DNA from: Rhodobacter sp.
GTDB lineage: Bacteria > Pseudomonadota > Alphaproteobacteria > Rhodobacterales > Rhodobacteraceae
DNA: 64,000 bases
Assembly (NCBI GenBank): GCA_027490955.1
Contig: JAIXXB010000015.1
Span: 1-64,000, forward strand
Reading direction: 5' to 3'
Shown: one piece after another, positions 17,177 to 27,788 of the stretch
Numbering within the stretch: the stretch's first letter is position 1
Layout: every line of letters begins with the position of its first letter
The notes under the pieces: model-generated
Told to the model about the DNA's origin: nothing
Database searches by the model: none
The model's input: only the letters and a program-made list of their open reading frames with translations
Translations under genes and position numbers: made by a program

Positions 17177-18232
17177 TCAAGGCGCGGGCGGCGCAAGCGG
17201 CAGGTTTATGTCGATGCTGACGGGGAAGTGATCGGATGCTGTCAGCAGCGCCTGCGCCAAAGCAGGCTGTGCCGCAATGGCTGCCTCACGCAGCGGATGC
17301 CAAATGCGCCAAACGGGCGCGCTTTGCGCAAGGGTGGGCGAGACCATGATGAAATCTAAAAGCGCCTCGAAATAGCCTTTCAATTCGGGCAGGAAAAAGC
17401 GCGATGTTGTGGGGGCAATATCCCCCCAAGGCGCGATGGTTTTGCTGATATAGGGGTCGAACAACTGGGGCTGATCGGGGAATGCCGCGCCCATCACCAC
17501 CTCGACACTGGAATAACCGAACTGGCGTTCATATTCATCCAAACCTGGCCCATCGTTGAAATCGCCCATCACGATCAGGGGGGTGGCTTGGGCCAAAAGC
17601 TGGGAAACGCGCCCGCGCAGCCAGAAACATTCGGCCAATTGTTTGCGCCGATTCTCGATGGACTGGGCGACATATTCGGCCTTGCTGCGGGTGTGGCGCG
17701 GCGCTTTGGATTTGGTATGCACCCCAATCAACCGCATCTGCGCCCCGCCGCGAATTTGCAGCAAAACCTCAAGCGGGGGCTTGGAAAACCCAATGTTTTC
17801 AGCCACACCATCGCCATCCAGATCATAGCGATATTCATAGTCAAAGCGCGGCGCGGCGCTGGTGACATCGGGTGCGCCCATCGGATCATGCCGCGCATCC
17901 ATCACATCAGGATCATAAAGCAGCACAATTTCCTGCCGCGTGCGCGAGGTGAATCCCATCAATGCCCGCCGCGCCCGCAATTGGAAATGCGCAGCAAAGT
18001 TTTCCAAGGCGCGCACAGCAGATCGCGTCTCGCTGTGATCGGGGCCTTCGATGATCATCACCGCATCGGCGTTCAGCGCCGTCAAAACCGCGCCTATGGC
18101 GGCAAATTGCTGCGACTTGGTCACCCCATGCCTTATTGATGCTGACTCATCGTTCAGTAACCCGCCCGCGTCATCAAACAGCTCGGTGAACCATTCCACA
18201 TTGTAGCAGGCCAGACGCAGCGCGCGCGTCAT
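17177..18232 (-). CDS. Endonuclease/exonuclease/phosphatase-family protein
   Basis: A 351-residue member of the metal-dependent DNase I/phosphodiesterase superfamily. Family motifs are in order: LACYNVEWF near the start, an IIEGPDHSET catalytic-Glu region, a TKSKAPRH segment, VMGDFNDGPGLDEYER, and the terminal ASDHFPVSIDI, which carries the catalytic Asp-His. No signal peptide is seen, so it is probably cytoplasmic. The substrate (nucleic acid, phospholipid or nucleotide) is not evident. The ATG at 18232 overlaps the stop of the upstream TerB-DnaJ gene by four bases (ATGA), implying coupling. Confidence 0.85.
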   Translation of the reverse strand: MTRALRLACYNVEWFTELFDDAGGLLNDESASIRHGVTKSQQFAAIGAVLTALNADAVMIIEGPDHSETRSAVRALENFAAHFQLRARRALMGFTSRTRQEIVLLYDPDVMDARHDPMGAPDVTSAAPRFDYEYRYDLDGDGVAENIGFSKPPLEVLLQIRGGAQMRLIGVHTKSKAPRHTRSKAEYVAQSIENRRKQLAECFWLRGRVSQLLAQATPLIVMGDFNDGPGLDEYERQFGYSSVEVVMGAAFPDQPQLFDPYISKTIAPWGDIAPTTSRFFLPELKGYFEALLDFIMVSPTLAQSAPVWRIWHPLREAAIAAQPALAQALLTASDHFPVSIDINLPLAPPAP

Positions 18233-18945
18233 ACCGCGCCCCGCATCGCCTGCACATCGCGCCACGCCTCGTTGATGGCAATCAGGCGGCGCGCGGCCAA
18301 TTGCACCGCCTCGGGCGGCACGCCGCGCGCAATCATACCATCGGGGTGGCTTTCCTTGACCGCCATGCGCCACGCGCGGCGCAATTCTTCAAGTGTCGCA
18401 TCGGGTGAGACGCCCAGCACATCAAACGGGTCACGCTTTGCCCCTTCGACATAGCGCGCGCGCACTTGGCCGAAACTGCGCGCATCCAATCCGAAAATCT
18501 GGGCAACTTCGCCCAAAAAGGCATCTTCGCGCGGATGATAGGCGCCATCGGCCATGGCGATGGCAAACAGCGCCTCTAGAATATCAATCAAGATGTTTCG
18601 ATCATCCGCACACAGCGCATCGCCGCTGGTATTAAACAGGGCCGCAATCTTGCGCGCATAGGTGTCAAACCCTGCAACATCTTGACGCGCAAGGTTAAAA
18701 ACGCGGGCGGCATTCGCCTCTTCTTTTGGGGGCAGCGCGAAAATGGCGCGAAAGGCGCTGACCTCGTCGCGCGTCACAGTGCCATCGGCCTTGGCCATTT
18801 TCGCCGCCAGCGCCAGAATGGCGATGGTAAATCCCACCGATCTTTCGGGCACGGGGGCCGCGCGCAGGCGGTCAAAAACAGCCGCCAACCCTTCGCCCGA
18901 GGCAAGGGCGGCCAGCGCTTCTGCTATGCGTGTCCAGATTGACAT
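18229..18945 (-). CDS. TerB-DnaJ domain protein (DjlA-like co-chaperone)
   Basis: A 238-residue protein with an N-terminal TerB-like acidic helical domain (about 35-145, containing AKMAKADGTVTRDEVSAF and later MADGAYHPREDAFLGEV) and a C-terminal J-domain (about 165-235). The J-domain reads DPFDVLGVSPDATLEELRRA and carries the HPD tripeptide in ESHPDGM, which activates DnaK. There is no N-terminal membrane helix, unlike E. coli DjlA. The ATG at 18945 has a poor ribosome-binding site. The gene is coupled to the phosphodiesterase-like gene downstream. Confidence 0.88.
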   Translation of the reverse strand: MSIWTRIAEALAALASGEGLAAVFDRLRAAPVPERSVGFTIAILALAAKMAKADGTVTRDEVSAFRAIFALPPKEEANAARVFNLARQDVAGFDTYARKIAALFNTSGDALCADDRNILIDILEALFAIAMADGAYHPREDAFLGEVAQIFGLDARSFGQVRARYVEGAKRDPFDVLGVSPDATLEELRRAWRMAVKESHPDGMIARGVPPEAVQLAARRLIAINEAWRDVQAMRGAV

Positions 18946-18995
18946 CAACCAAGATTATCCGTGTTCGCCGCCAGCATCAGCGCCAGCCCTGCCCT

Positions 18996-20552
18996 TCACC
19001 GCATATCCCCAAATTGCGTTTGTGCCTTCATCGAATTGGCCAAAGAATTCAGCCGCGCCAGCGCCACCTCGCCCAGCAGGGCGCGGCCTTCGGCGTTGAG
19101 ATCCACCTTCAGCAGTTTTTTGGCGGCATCATAACTAAGCCGGCACACAGTCGACGGATCGCGCACGGCAAACATCGCGCCAAAACGCATGGCCTTGCCC
19201 AGCACTTCGGCGGTTTGAATCTCATTGTCCGACAGCAGGCGAAACAGCGGCTCTAACCGCGATCCTGAACGACTGTTCTTATAGCGATGCACCAGCGCAA
19301 GGCCCAAGAACACCCGACCTGGATGATCCAACCCACCCAAATTGGCGCGCGTGGCTGCATCAAAGCAGGCTTCGGCGCGAAAATCAGGATGGGTGCGCCA
19401 AGAGGTGTCGTGCAAAAGACAGGCGGCCTTGATCAGACGCAGGCGTTCAGCGCTGGCATCGCCGAACAGCGGCAGCAAGAATTCATAGAGTTTCTTGCCA
19501 AAGCCCGGCAGGCGGCTTTGGGTTTTTTCGGCCATGCGCGCCGCTTCCAAAAGCGGATCGCGCGCGCGCAAATGGGGGGGCATTTGTTCGTACAGCAGCC
19601 CTTCGCGGATACCATAGGCCGATACATCAATGCCGCTGGGCTGGGCGATCTGCACCAAGGCGCGCAGCACCTCGCAGGCAATGGGCACCAATTCCATACG
19701 TTCCGCCGAAGTGCCCGTGCGCGCGCGCAGGCTGGCCAGATCAGATTTTGCAATCCAGTCCAGCGTTTCCAATAGCCCCGCCACATCCATGCGGTATTCG
19801 TGCAAAACTGTCAGCGGATAGCCGCGCCGTTCCATATCCAGCCGCGCAATGACACGCCACGATCCGCCCACCAGATAAATCCGCTGACCTGCGCAAGACA
19901 ATTCTGCCACGGCCGATTTGACCAAAGCGGCAATATGCACTGCGCGCACGGCGGGATCATTGGAATGCTGCTGCAGCCGAAACGGGCCCAGCGCGGTGGA
20001 CAGGCGCGCGCCCACCTTCCCCTCGCCAATGCGGGCCAGTTCCATCGAATTGCCGCCAATATCGCAAACCACACCTTCGGCCTGTGGCCAGCCCAAAAGC
20101 ACGCCCTGCGCCGAAAGCCGCGCCTCTTCATCGCCGTCCACGATCAAAATCTTCAGACCCGTCTCGCGCAGAACCTCGGCATGAAATGCGGCCCCGTCAG
20201 AGGCTTCGCGCACCGCCGCCGTGCCCACGACAGTCAGGGTTTCCACCTCCATCCCCTTGGCCAGAAGGGCAAAACGGCGCAGTGCCGCCAGCGCACGCAC
20301 GCGGCCCTCGGGGTTCAGCGCGCCCGTCTGCGCCAGCCCCTTACCAAGGCCGCACATCACCTTTTCATTAAAGAAATAGGCAGGGCTGCGCGCCGCGCCG
20401 TCAAACACCACCATACGGACAGAGTTTGACCCAACATCCACAACACCCACTTTCGAAAGCGCCCGCGCCGAAGGGTCTGCGAACAGATCACTGCCAAACG
20501 GCCCGCTTTTGCCGTTACGTGGCAGCAACACCTTATGCCAAAACTTGCGCAT
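18996..20552 (-). CDS. ppx: Ppx/GppA family exopolyphosphatase
   Basis: Predicted to hydrolyse polyphosphate (or pppGpp). It has 518 residues. The actin-like ATPase motifs are visible: [17 protein letters not shown] near the N-terminus and [16 protein letters not shown] near residue 140. The C-terminal half contains HD-like helical signatures ([28 protein letters not shown]). The ATG at 20552 follows GGGGAAG. It overlaps the end of ppk by 20 bases, so synthesis and breakdown enzymes of polyphosphate are encoded in one operon. Confidence 0.92.
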   Translation of the reverse strand: MRKFWHKVLLPRNGKSGPFGSDLFADPSARALSKVGVVDVGSNSVRMVVFDGAARSPAYFFNEKVMCGLGKGLAQTGALNPEGRVRALAALRRFALLAKGMEVETLTVVGTAAVREASDGAAFHAEVLRETGLKILIVDGDEEARLSAQGVLLGWPQAEGVVCDIGGNSMELARIGEGKVGARLSTALGPFRLQQHSNDPAVRAVHIAALVKSAVAELSCAGQRIYLVGGSWRVIARLDMERRGYPLTVLHEYRMDVAGLLETLDWIAKSDLASLRARTGTSAERMELVPIACEVLRALVQIAQPSGIDVSAYGIREGLLYEQMPPHLRARDPLLEAARMAEKTQSRLPGFGKKLYEFLLPLFGDASAERLRLIKAACLLHDTSWRTHPDFRAEACFDAATRANLGGLDHPGRVFLGLALVHRYKNSRSGSRLEPLFRLLSDNEIQTAEVLGKAMRFGAMFAVRDPSTVCRLSYDAAKKLLKVDLNAEGRALLGEVALARLNSLANSMKAQTQFGDMR

Positions 20553-22695
20553 CTTCCCCGCCTGCGGTGCCACGCCCCGAAAGCGATGGCGTTTCCATAA
20601 AAAATCTGTGGCAGTTAAAGGCGTTACCATCCGCTGGGGCAAGGTCGCGCTGATAGCTGCCGCTGGGCGACAATAGCCAACTTTGCGCTTCGTCCGCAAG
20701 GTTAGCGGCCATGATTTGCCGCACGATTTGATCCTTTACTGTGGCGTTGTTGATTTCGACCAGCGTTTCCACCCGCCGCGTCAGATTGCGCCCCATCCAA
20801 TCGGCGGACGAGATGAACACGCGGCTGTTGCCCGATGGCAAGCCGCCGCCATTGCCAAAGCAGACAATGCGCGAATGTTCCAAATAGCGCCCCACAACCG
20901 ATTTGACGCGGATGTTTTCCGATAGCCCCTTTAACCCTGGGCGCAGGCCACAGATGCCGCGCACGATCAGGTTGATCTTCACCCCTGCCCCGCTGGCGGC
21001 ATACAGCGCGTCAATCACTTCGGGTTCGATCAGCGAATTGACCTTAACCCAAATATCCGCAGGGCGCCCCGCGCGGGCATGATCCGCCTCGGCGGCGATC
21101 AGTTCCAACAGCCGCGGCTTTAGCGAAATGGGCGAGATGGCCAAATTCTCTAGCCCTTGCGGCTGAACATAGCCCGAAAGGTAATTGAAGACCCGTGTCG
21201 CATCGCGCCCCAAAGCCGCATCGCAGGTGAAAAAGGACAAATCGGTGTAAACCTTGGCCGTGATCGGGTGGTAATTTCCCGTGCCGTAATGGGTATAGGT
21301 GACCAGATTTTCCCCTTCGCGCCGCACCACAGTGCTGATTTTGGCATGGGTTTTGTAATGGATAAACCCGTAGACCACATGCGCGCCTGCCCGTTCAAGG
21401 CGGCGCGATTGGCGGATATTGGCGGCCTCGTCAAAGCGGGCCTTCAATTCGACCAGCGCGGTGACAGATTTCCCCGCCTCGGCGGCCTCGCACAGGGCCG
21501 ATACAATGGGGCTGTCCCAAGAGGTGCGGTACAGCGTCTGCTTGATGGCCAAAACATTCGGATCACGCGCCGCCTGTTCCAAAAAGCGAATGACCATGTC
21601 AAAGCTCTCGTAAGGGTGATGCAGCAGCATATCCTTTTGTTTGATGGCGGCGAACATATCGCCATCATGGTCTTCGATCCGTTCAGGCACGCGCGGGGAA
21701 AATGGTGGCCACAGCAAATCTGGGCGGCTGGGCAGCACCAATTCTTTCAAATCTGCCACGCCCAAAAGCCCGCGCACCTCGACCATTTCGTCGGGGGATA
21801 CGGCCAATTCTTCCATAATCATGGCCCGCAGGTCAGGCGGTGCGCCCGCGCTGATTTTCAGCCGCACCACATCGCCGCGCCGCCGCCGTTTCAGCGCGGA
21901 TTCAAATTCGCGCACCAAATCTTCGGCCTCGTCCTCTACTTCTAAATCGCTGTCACGCAGCACGCGAAACAGGCAATGGCCGCGGTCGGTGTAACCTGGA
22001 AACAGCATATCCAAATGGATCAGCAGCAATTCCTCTAGCGGCAAAAACCGCGCCTCCCCCTCGCGCGAAGGCAGCGGCACAAATCGGGCGATTTGCGTGG
22101 GAATCGGCAGCAGCGCCTTCAACGTGCGCTGATCGCTGATCCTCTCTAACTCTAGCGCCAAGGAAAATCCCGTATTTGGGATGAACGGGAACGGATGGGC
22201 AGGATCAATGGCCAAGGGCGACAGAACAGGGAAAACCTTGGCCAGAAAATGCTCTTCCAGAAATTTGGTGTCCTTGCCCGTCAGCTTGCTGCGGGTGCAA
22301 ATGGTGATCCCTTGCGCCTCCATCACCTTGCGCAGTTTGTTAAAGACAGCCTGCTGAGTGTGCATCAAGCGGCGCGCATTGGTTTGAATAAGCGCAAGCT
22401 GTTCGGCAGGGCTGCGCCCATCTTCGGATAGGGTGATGTTATTGGCCCGCACTTGGGCGCGCAGTCCCGCCACGCGCACCGTGAAAAACTCGTCAAGGTT
22501 GGTGGCCGAAATCGACAAAAACCGCAGCCGCTCCAGCAGGGGAACTGCGGGGTTCGACGCCTCGTCCAGCACGCGCCAGTTAAAGGCCAGCCAGCTCAGT
22601 TCTCGATTGAAAAAGCGGCGCGGCCCTGTCAGCTCTGCGGCGGGCGCATCGACGGGGGCTGGAAAGGGGGCATGCAAAAAATCGGCTTGGGTCAT
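20533..22695 (-). CDS. ppk: Polyphosphate kinase 1
   Basis: Makes polyphosphate from ATP (reversible). It has 720 residues, the family's usual size. The N-terminal signature [16 protein letters not shown] is clear, as are [15 protein letters not shown], the phospho-histidine region [12 protein letters not shown] (His in KTHAK), [18 protein letters not shown], and the C-terminal [15 protein letters not shown]. The start MTQADF at 22695 is used. It lies 45 bases after hda and overlaps ppx, so the order of transcription is AI-2E permease, hda, ppk, ppx. Confidence 0.96.
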   Translation of the reverse strand: MTQADFLHAPFPAPVDAPAAELTGPRRFFNRELSWLAFNWRVLDEASNPAVPLLERLRFLSISATNLDEFFTVRVAGLRAQVRANNITLSEDGRSPAEQLALIQTNARRLMHTQQAVFNKLRKVMEAQGITICTRSKLTGKDTKFLEEHFLAKVFPVLSPLAIDPAHPFPFIPNTGFSLALELERISDQRTLKALLPIPTQIARFVPLPSREGEARFLPLEELLLIHLDMLFPGYTDRGHCLFRVLRDSDLEVEDEAEDLVREFESALKRRRRGDVVRLKISAGAPPDLRAMIMEELAVSPDEMVEVRGLLGVADLKELVLPSRPDLLWPPFSPRVPERIEDHDGDMFAAIKQKDMLLHHPYESFDMVIRFLEQAARDPNVLAIKQTLYRTSWDSPIVSALCEAAEAGKSVTALVELKARFDEAANIRQSRRLERAGAHVVYGFIHYKTHAKISTVVRREGENLVTYTHYGTGNYHPITAKVYTDLSFFTCDAALGRDATRVFNYLSGYVQPQGLENLAISPISLKPRLLELIAAEADHARAGRPADIWVKVNSLIEPEVIDALYAASGAGVKINLIVRGICGLRPGLKGLSENIRVKSVVGRYLEHSRIVCFGNGGGLPSGNSRVFISSADWMGRNLTRRVETLVEINNATVKDQIVRQIMAANLADEAQSWLLSPSGSYQRDLAPADGNAFNCHRFFMETPSLSGRGTAGGEDAQVLA

Positions 22696-22740
22696 AGGCA
22701 GCGCTCTATGCAAAGGGTGTAACAACGTGGTGACAGCTTG

Positions 22741-23412
22741 TCAGCCATGAGGGGCCTTGTCCAGCAGATCAGCCGCCAGCGCGCGGGTGATAGGGCGGCC
22801 CTGCGCCAAGGCGCGCGCATCCAGCGCCGCCACAATATCGCGCGCAGCCCCAATACTGCGTTCGATCCTTGGCGCCAGATAGGCAATCAGATTGGGCGGC
22901 ACAGTGATTTGGCGGTCTGCAAACAGCTTGACCAAAACCGCCGCGATCAGGCTTTCATCGGGCGCTGCCAATTGCGTGATCGTCAGCGCTTGCATGCGGC
23001 TGAACAAATCGGGCAAGACCAGCCCCCAGTCGCGCGGCGGGGTGCGCGCCGTGATCAGCATATGCCCCGCATTGGACATCAGATTATGCAGATGAAACAG
23101 CGCCTCTTCCGCAGTGCGAGGCAAGCCATGGGCATCTTCCACCACCACCGCGCCCGCGCTGGCCAAGGCAGGCAGATCGGCGCTGGCCAATTGCGCTGCG
23201 GGCACAAAAACCGCCCCCGACAAGCGCGCCCAGATATGGGCCAAATGGGTCTTGCCCGCGCCCTGCGGGCCAATCAGCAGCATCCGCCCTGCAGGCCAAT
23301 CTTGCCAGCCATCCACCATCGCCAAAGCGGCGCGGTTGCTGGCCGAGGGGAAGAAGTCATCCCGCGCAAAGCCGCCCTGCTGGCCCAGATCGAAGGCAAG
23401 CTGCCCAGTCAT
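22741..23412 (-). CDS. hda: DnaA-related regulatory ATPase Hda/HdaA
   Basis: A 223-residue AAA+ protein related to DnaA but without its C-terminal DNA-binding domain. It starts MTGQLAFDLG, the QL-x-F-DL motif that binds the beta sliding clamp. Then come Walker A GPQGAGKTHLAHIWA, a Walker B region VVVEDAHGL, and a sensor region. Hda proteins stimulate ATP hydrolysis by DnaA after initiation and so prevent re-replication. The gene lies 9 bases after the AI-2E family permease gene and just before ppk. Confidence 0.9.
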   Translation of the reverse strand: MTGQLAFDLGQQGGFARDDFFPSASNRAALAMVDGWQDWPAGRMLLIGPQGAGKTHLAHIWARLSGAVFVPAAQLASADLPALASAGAVVVEDAHGLPRTAEEALFHLHNLMSNAGHMLITARTPPRDWGLVLPDLFSRMQALTITQLAAPDESLIAAVLVKLFADRQITVPPNLIAYLAPRIERSIGAARDIVAALDARALAQGRPITRALAADLLDKAPHG

Positions 23413-23421
23413 CCGCGCGCC

Positions 23422-24504
23422 TTACGCTTGGTCATCGTTTTCGGTCGAACTTCCCGCCAAGCCTTTGTACAAAAGGCTTGCCTGATATTGTTCAATCCCA
23501 AAGCGGGTGAAAACGCCAATGGCGGCCGCCACAGGCACAGCCACCAGCATGCCCGCAAAACCAAACAGGCTGCCAAAGGCAGACAGCGCAAAAATCAACC
23601 AAACAGGATGCAACCCCACCGAATTGCCCACCAGTTTTGGGGTCAGGATATTGCCTTCGACAAATTGGCCAAAGGCGAAAATGGCGGCAATCATGCCAAT
23701 CGACAACCAATCGCCCCAGAATTGGAACAGCGCAAGGCCAATGGCCAAACTGCCACCCACCAGCGATCCGACATAGGGGATAAAGGTAATCGCCCCCGCA
23801 ATCGCGCCCACCACAAGGCCAAACTGCAACCCCGCCAACATCAGCGCCAGCGCATAAAACGTGCCCAGCAGCGCGCAAACCGAAAGCTGCCCGCGCACAA
23901 AGGCAGCCAGCGCGCTGTCAATCTCGCGCGCAAGACGGCGGATGGTGGGGGCATGGTCGCGTGGCAACATCTGATCGATGCGGGCAATCATATGATCCCA
24001 ATCCATCAGCATGTAAAAGGTGACCACGGGCACGACCACCATAAACACCACCACCGACACCAGCCCCAAGGCCGATGAAACCACCCCCTGCACCAGCGCC
24101 GCGCCGCGCGCCTGCACCGCAGCCCCCAATTCGGCCAGCGACTGGCGGATGGTCGAGGTGCTGTCGGCAAGGTCGGGAAACTGGGTCAGCAAAAACCCCT
24201 GCAAACGCTGGGCAATATCAGGGGCCGATTGGATCAGCCCCGTGGTCTGCTGGATCAGCAGCGGCACAATGGCAAGCAGAATAAGCACCACCATCAAAAC
24301 CGCCGAAATGGTAATCACAGATGTGGCAGCCACACGCGACAAGCCCGCGCGTTCTAACCGATCGGCGACAGGGTCAAGGAAATAGGCAAAAGCCCCGCCC
24401 ACAAGAAAAGGCAAAATCACCCCGCCTAAGACATAGAGCAGCAAAAACACCAAGGCCAAAACCACCAGCCACACCTGCGCCTGCGTTCGAACGGGCCATG
24501 CCAT
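23422..24504 (-). CDS. AI-2E family transporter (UPF0118 membrane protein)
   Basis: A 360-residue polytopic membrane protein of the AI-2E/TqsA permease family. About eight hydrophobic segments are seen: two near the N-terminus (VWLVVLALVFLLLYVLGG and VAATSVITISAVLMVVLILL), then a soluble helical stretch (about 90-150), and the remaining segments with LQFGLVVGAIAGAITFIPYVG, the conserved family block. The name reflects TqsA; most members have other or unknown substrates. The ATG at 24504 follows AGGAGG. The 286 bases upstream up to the next gene are very GC-rich, include a short GGCGGGTCA tandem, and hold no convincing gene. Confidence 0.88.
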   Translation of the reverse strand: MAWPVRTQAQVWLVVLALVFLLLYVLGGVILPFLVGGAFAYFLDPVADRLERAGLSRVAATSVITISAVLMVVLILLAIVPLLIQQTTGLIQSAPDIAQRLQGFLLTQFPDLADSTSTIRQSLAELGAAVQARGAALVQGVVSSALGLVSVVVFMVVVPVVTFYMLMDWDHMIARIDQMLPRDHAPTIRRLAREIDSALAAFVRGQLSVCALLGTFYALALMLAGLQFGLVVGAIAGAITFIPYVGSLVGGSLAIGLALFQFWGDWLSIGMIAAIFAFGQFVEGNILTPKLVGNSVGLHPVWLIFALSAFGSLFGFAGMLVAVPVAAAIGVFTRFGIEQYQASLLYKGLAGSSTENDDQA

Positions 24505-24790
24505 GATAAATGCCTCCTGTGGGTTGTGGCGGTGATATAGGGGGGATGGGGGGGCGGCGCAACTGTTAGGTGCAACCCTGCGCCAATCGGCATGGCCTTG
24601 AAAACCAAGGCTCTGGCACGGCAAATACCCCTTTTCCTTTGCACGCGCCCTGCGGCGGCGGGCGGGGGTGTCTGCTGCGCGCGGCTTGGCCCGCAGCACC
24701 TTTGCCCGCAGCGCCTGTGGCGGCGGGTCAGGCGGGTCAGGCGGGGCGCATTTCGTGCGCGCGCTGTGACTTTGCCTTTATGCCGATCCT

Positions 24791-25279
24791 TCAGCCCAGC
24801 AAATCCTCGACCACCCAAGCGGCGAACTGCGCGCGGTTGCTGACCCCCGCTTTGGCATAGACATGGGTCAGTTGCACGCGCACCGTGCCTTGCGCCGCGC
24901 CGCGCAGGGCGGCGATTTCCGCCACGTCCAAGCCTTTGAGTGCAAACAGCGCCACGTCCCTTTCGGCAGGGGTCAGGCCCCAAAGGGCAAACTGGGCCTC
25001 AATCGCCTCGGCCAGGGCGCCGCGCGCCACTTGCAGGGCCTGCGCCTGCGCGCGCATTTGCTCTAGCGTTTGGCGCAGCGCCCATGCGCCAAAAACCACC
25101 CCCAATGTCAGCGCCAGCGCCACCAAGGATTCAAATACGCTATGGGGCGCGCTGGGATCGGTCAGCATATCCGACAGCGCATCACCCACGAAAAACACCG
25201 CCGCCGTGCTTTGCAACATCACAAAGGCGGCAAGGGCAATTGGCCCCCGCCGCCCCGCTATATCACGCTTTTGTTTCAT
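24791..25279 (-). CDS. Membrane-anchored LuxR-type helix-turn-helix protein
   Basis: A 162-residue protein with two N-terminal membrane segments (about 12-33 and 47-66), a short coiled coil (LRQTLEQMRAQAQALQVARGALAEA) and a C-terminal LuxR/GerE-type DNA-binding domain (about 98-160: WGLTPAERDVALFALKGLDVAEIAALRGAAQGTVRVQLTHVYAKAGV). It has no receiver or autoinducer domain, so any signal probably comes through the membrane part. Its ATG overlaps the stop of the cytochrome b561 gene by four bases, and a PepSY protein gene precedes that, forming a three-gene operon. The regulatory targets are unknown. Confidence 0.85.
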   Translation of the reverse strand: MKQKRDIAGRRGPIALAAFVMLQSTAAVFFVGDALSDMLTDPSAPHSVFESLVALALTLGVVFGAWALRQTLEQMRAQAQALQVARGALAEAIEAQFALWGLTPAERDVALFALKGLDVAEIAALRGAAQGTVRVQLTHVYAKAGVSNRAQFAAWVVEDLLG

Positions 25280-25956
25280 GATTTGCGCAGCATGGGTCGC
25301 ACAAGATTGCGGCCCAGCGCGCGGCTTTCCAAACCGACACCCGCCACATGGATCAGCGCCAAAATCACCACCAAATTCGCCGCCACTTCATGCACCTCTT
25401 TTGCCCAAGCGCCGCTTTCGCGCCCGCCCGCATCATCGCCGTCTTCGTCCGCCTGCACAAGCGTTGACCAATCACCCGATTCAACAATCGCCTGCTGCTG
25501 GGCCAGCCGCACAGGGCTTGCCCCGCCCGTCATCACCAGCCCCGTGATCGCCACCAAGGCCAGCATCGCCCAAAGCGCGTAGATCATCATCGAGCCTGCA
25601 GGGTTATGGCTGGGATATTCGGGCATGGTGCTGCGCTGGCCGCCAAGATTGCGCAACAGCGCGCCCAAATGGCGCAGCGCCGCGAATGGGTTGGGCAGAA
25701 AAGAGGAAAACCGCGCCTCTTGCGGGCCAATAAATCCCCAAGCAAATCGCAGCGCCAGAACGGCCATCAGGCCCCATCCGACCCACACATGCCAGGTGCC
25801 GCCCGCGCGGTTCAGCAGGTAATTGGACAAAACCGCCACCGCGACCGCCCAATGCGTGATGCGCACCAAAGGATCCCAAGACGGCCCGCCTGTCTGCGGC
25901 GCAGTTTCGGGGCGGGGGGCGCTTTGGCCCCCCAAAGATATATGCCCCTTTGCCAT
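25276..25956 (-). CDS. Cytochrome b561-type diheme membrane protein
   Basis: A 226-residue membrane protein with four predicted helices and candidate heme-ligand histidines in the expected places: [16 protein letters not shown], and the pair in [19 protein letters not shown]. This is the prokaryotic cytochrome b561 / Ni-Fe hydrogenase b-type fold, which passes electrons across the membrane, often between quinones and periplasmic partners. An insertion rich in D, G and E lies at about 160-180. The ATG at 25956 overlaps the PepSY gene stop by one base (TAATG), and its stop overlaps the next gene by four, so the three genes are tightly coupled. Confidence 0.88.
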   Translation of the reverse strand: MAKGHISLGGQSAPRPETAPQTGGPSWDPLVRITHWAVAVAVLSNYLLNRAGGTWHVWVGWGLMAVLALRFAWGFIGPQEARFSSFLPNPFAALRHLGALLRNLGGQRSTMPEYPSHNPAGSMMIYALWAMLALVAITGLVMTGGASPVRLAQQQAIVESGDWSTLVQADEDGDDAGGRESGAWAKEVHEVAANLVVILALIHVAGVGLESRALGRNLVRPMLRKS

Positions 25957-26216
25957 TATTCTGCTTCGTCTTTCAGTTCCGTCACAGCGCCCGTTTTGGG
26001 ATCGATGTAAATTTCCCAAACCTTCATCGCCTCATCGGTGCATTTGGCTTCAATCATGCCATCTTCTGCTTCAAAGGCGGTCACAGTGCAGCCTTTTGCG
26101 GCCAAGGCAGCCGTCGCATCTTCGGCATTCGTGCCTACAACATCACCCACAACAGGCATCGCCATTGCAGCCAATGGGGCGCAGATCAGGGTCGCAATCA
26201 TCAATATCTTTTTCAT
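25956..26216 (-). CDS. Small periplasmic PepSY-like protein
   Basis: An 86-residue exported protein. The signal peptide is [19 protein letters not shown], followed by a ~65-residue domain ending [20 protein letters not shown]. The sequence (D-x-x-T-G-x-V-x-x-x) matches the PepSY pattern. Two cysteines (CTVTAF and AKCTDE) could form a disulfide. PepSY domains often accompany periplasmic redox or protease-inhibiting functions. It is the first gene of the operon with cytochrome b561 and the LuxR-type protein, suggesting it interacts with the cytochrome on the periplasmic side. It is divergent from proS. Confidence 0.85.
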   Translation of the reverse strand: MKKILMIATLICAPLAAMAMPVVGDVVGTNAEDATAALAAKGCTVTAFEAEDGMIEAKCTDEAMKVWEIYIDPKTGAVTELKDEAE

Positions 26217-26392
26217 GTCTTAGCTCCTTTGCGGCCTGCCCTATGCAGATCGCCCCTCTGCTTTGCGCCCAATTCCCCTGCCCCGTCTATGCACGCCGCG
26301 CAGATAGACGTCCGTGTAAGCACCTGCTTACGCTTGCCATCCCCCCCCTTTCCCCGCTAACAACGCACAAACCTAGATCAAGAGGCCTGCCC

Positions 26393-27733
26393 ATGCGTCT
26401 GTCGCGCTATTTCCTGCCCGTTCTGAAAGAAAACCCTGCCGAGGCGCAGATCGTCTCGCATCGCTATATGCTGCGCGCGGGGATGATAAAGCAGCAGGCA
26501 GCAGGGATTTATTCTTGGCTGCCTTTGGGCTTGCGGGTGCTGAACCGCATTCAGGATATTGTGAACCAAGAGCAAATCCGCGCGGGTCACATTCCCCTTT
26601 TGATGCCCACGCTGCAACCCGCCGATCTATGGCGCGAGTCGGGCCGTTATGACGATTACGGCCAAGAGATGCTGCGCATCACTGATCGGCAGAAACGCGA
26701 AATGCTCTATGGGCCAACCAACGAGGAGATGATCACCGACATCTTCCGCGCCCATGTCACCAGCTACAAAGACCTGCCGCTGACGCTGTATCACATCCAA
26801 TGGAAATTCCGCGACGAGATGCGCCCGCGTTTCGGCGTGATGCGGGGCCGCGAGTTTTTGATGAAAGACGGCTATAACTTTGACATCGACAAAGATGCCG
26901 CCCTGCATGCCTATAACCGCCATATGGTCAGCTACCTGCGCACCTACGAACGAATGGGGCTAACCGCCATTCCCATGCGCGCCGCCTCTGGCCCGATTGG
27001 CGGGGATAACACGCACGAATTTCTGGTGCTGGCCCAAACGGGCGAGTCGGAGGTGTTCTATGATGACCGCGTGACCGCCCTGAAACTCGGCGCGCGAGAT
27101 GTGGATTATGACGACCGCGCGGCGGTGGCGAAAGTGTGCGAAGAATTCACCACCCTTTACGCCCGCACCGATGAAACCCATGACGAAGCGGCGTTTAACG
27201 CCATCCCAGAGGCCCACCGCAAAGTGGGGCGCGGGATTGAAGTGGGGCAGATTTTCTATTTCGGCACGAAGTATTCGGAATCGATGGGGGCCACTGTCGT
27301 TGCCCCCGATGGCAGCAAAGTGCCAGTCGAGATGGGCAGCCACGGTATTGGCGTGTCCCGCCTTTTGGGCGCGATCATCGAGGCGAGCCACGACGACAAA
27401 GGCATCATCTGGCCCGAAGGCGTCACCCCTTTCCCCGTGGGGATTGTGAACCTGAAACAGGGCGACAGCGCCGCCGATGCGGCCTGCATGGGCCTGTATA
27501 AGGCGCTCACCGCCGCAGGTCTGGAACCGCTCTATGACGACCGCGACGAGCGCGCAGGGGCCAAGTTTGCCACGATGGATTTGATCGGCCTGCCGTGGCG
27601 GATCACAGTTGGCCCGCGCGGGCTGGAGAAGGGCGTGGTCGAACTGACCTCCCGCCGCACGGGGGAGAGCGAGGAGATGTCACCCGAGGCCGCCGTGGCG
27701 CGGGTGGCGCAGATTTATGCGGGGCATCGGTAG
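26393..27733 (+). CDS. proS: Prolyl-tRNA synthetase
   Basis: Charges tRNA-Pro. It has 446 residues, the short alphaproteobacterial type that lacks the inserted editing domain. Class II synthetase motifs are visible: [19 protein letters not shown], motif 2 in [23 protein letters not shown], and motif 3 region [16 protein letters not shown]. The anticodon-binding domain follows (about 335-446). The ATG at 26393 was chosen because [15 protein letters not shown] is the standard N-terminus; a much longer open frame upstream is not coding. A terminator follows the stop. Confidence 0.97.
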   Translation: MRLSRYFLPVLKENPAEAQIVSHRYMLRAGMIKQQAAGIYSWLPLGLRVLNRIQDIVNQEQIRAGHIPLLMPTLQPADLWRESGRYDDYGQEMLRITDRQKREMLYGPTNEEMITDIFRAHVTSYKDLPLTLYHIQWKFRDEMRPRFGVMRGREFLMKDGYNFDIDKDAALHAYNRHMVSYLRTYERMGLTAIPMRAASGPIGGDNTHEFLVLAQTGESEVFYDDRVTALKLGARDVDYDDRAAVAKVCEEFTTLYARTDETHDEAAFNAIPEAHRKVGRGIEVGQIFYFGTKYSESMGATVVAPDGSKVPVEMGSHGIGVSRLLGAIIEASHDDKGIIWPEGVTPFPVGIVNLKQGDSAADAACMGLYKALTAAGLEPLYDDRDERAGAKFATMDLIGLPWRITVGPRGLEKGVVELTSRRTGESEEMSPEAAVARVAQIYAGHR

Positions 27734-27740
27734 GCGAAGG

Positions 27741-27763
27741 GGGGCGCAGGTTGCGCCCCTTTT
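27741..27763 (+). terminator. Rho-independent terminator after proS
   Basis: An 8-bp GC-rich stem (GGGGCGCA and TGCGCCCC) with loop GGT is followed by TTTTC, seven bases after the proS stop. Confidence 0.85.
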
Positions 27764-27788
27764 CATTGGCCTTTGGAATTTGGCGTAG

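Noticed and set aside
15808-17220. A 470-codon open frame on the + strand over lolC.
   Set aside because: The opposite strand encodes an unmistakable LolC-type permease; the + frame is rich in His, Arg and Gln and has no motif, as expected for a shadow.
22738-24078. A 446-codon + strand frame over hda and the AI-2E family permease.
   Set aside because: Both minus-strand genes are recognised families; this frame is Arg/Gln/His-rich and crosses gene boundaries.
25914-25950. A possible fourth extragenic element (G6 hairpin followed by an ATATATG core).
   Set aside because: It lies inside the start of the cytochrome b561 gene and lacks the second hairpin and the ATATTT core.
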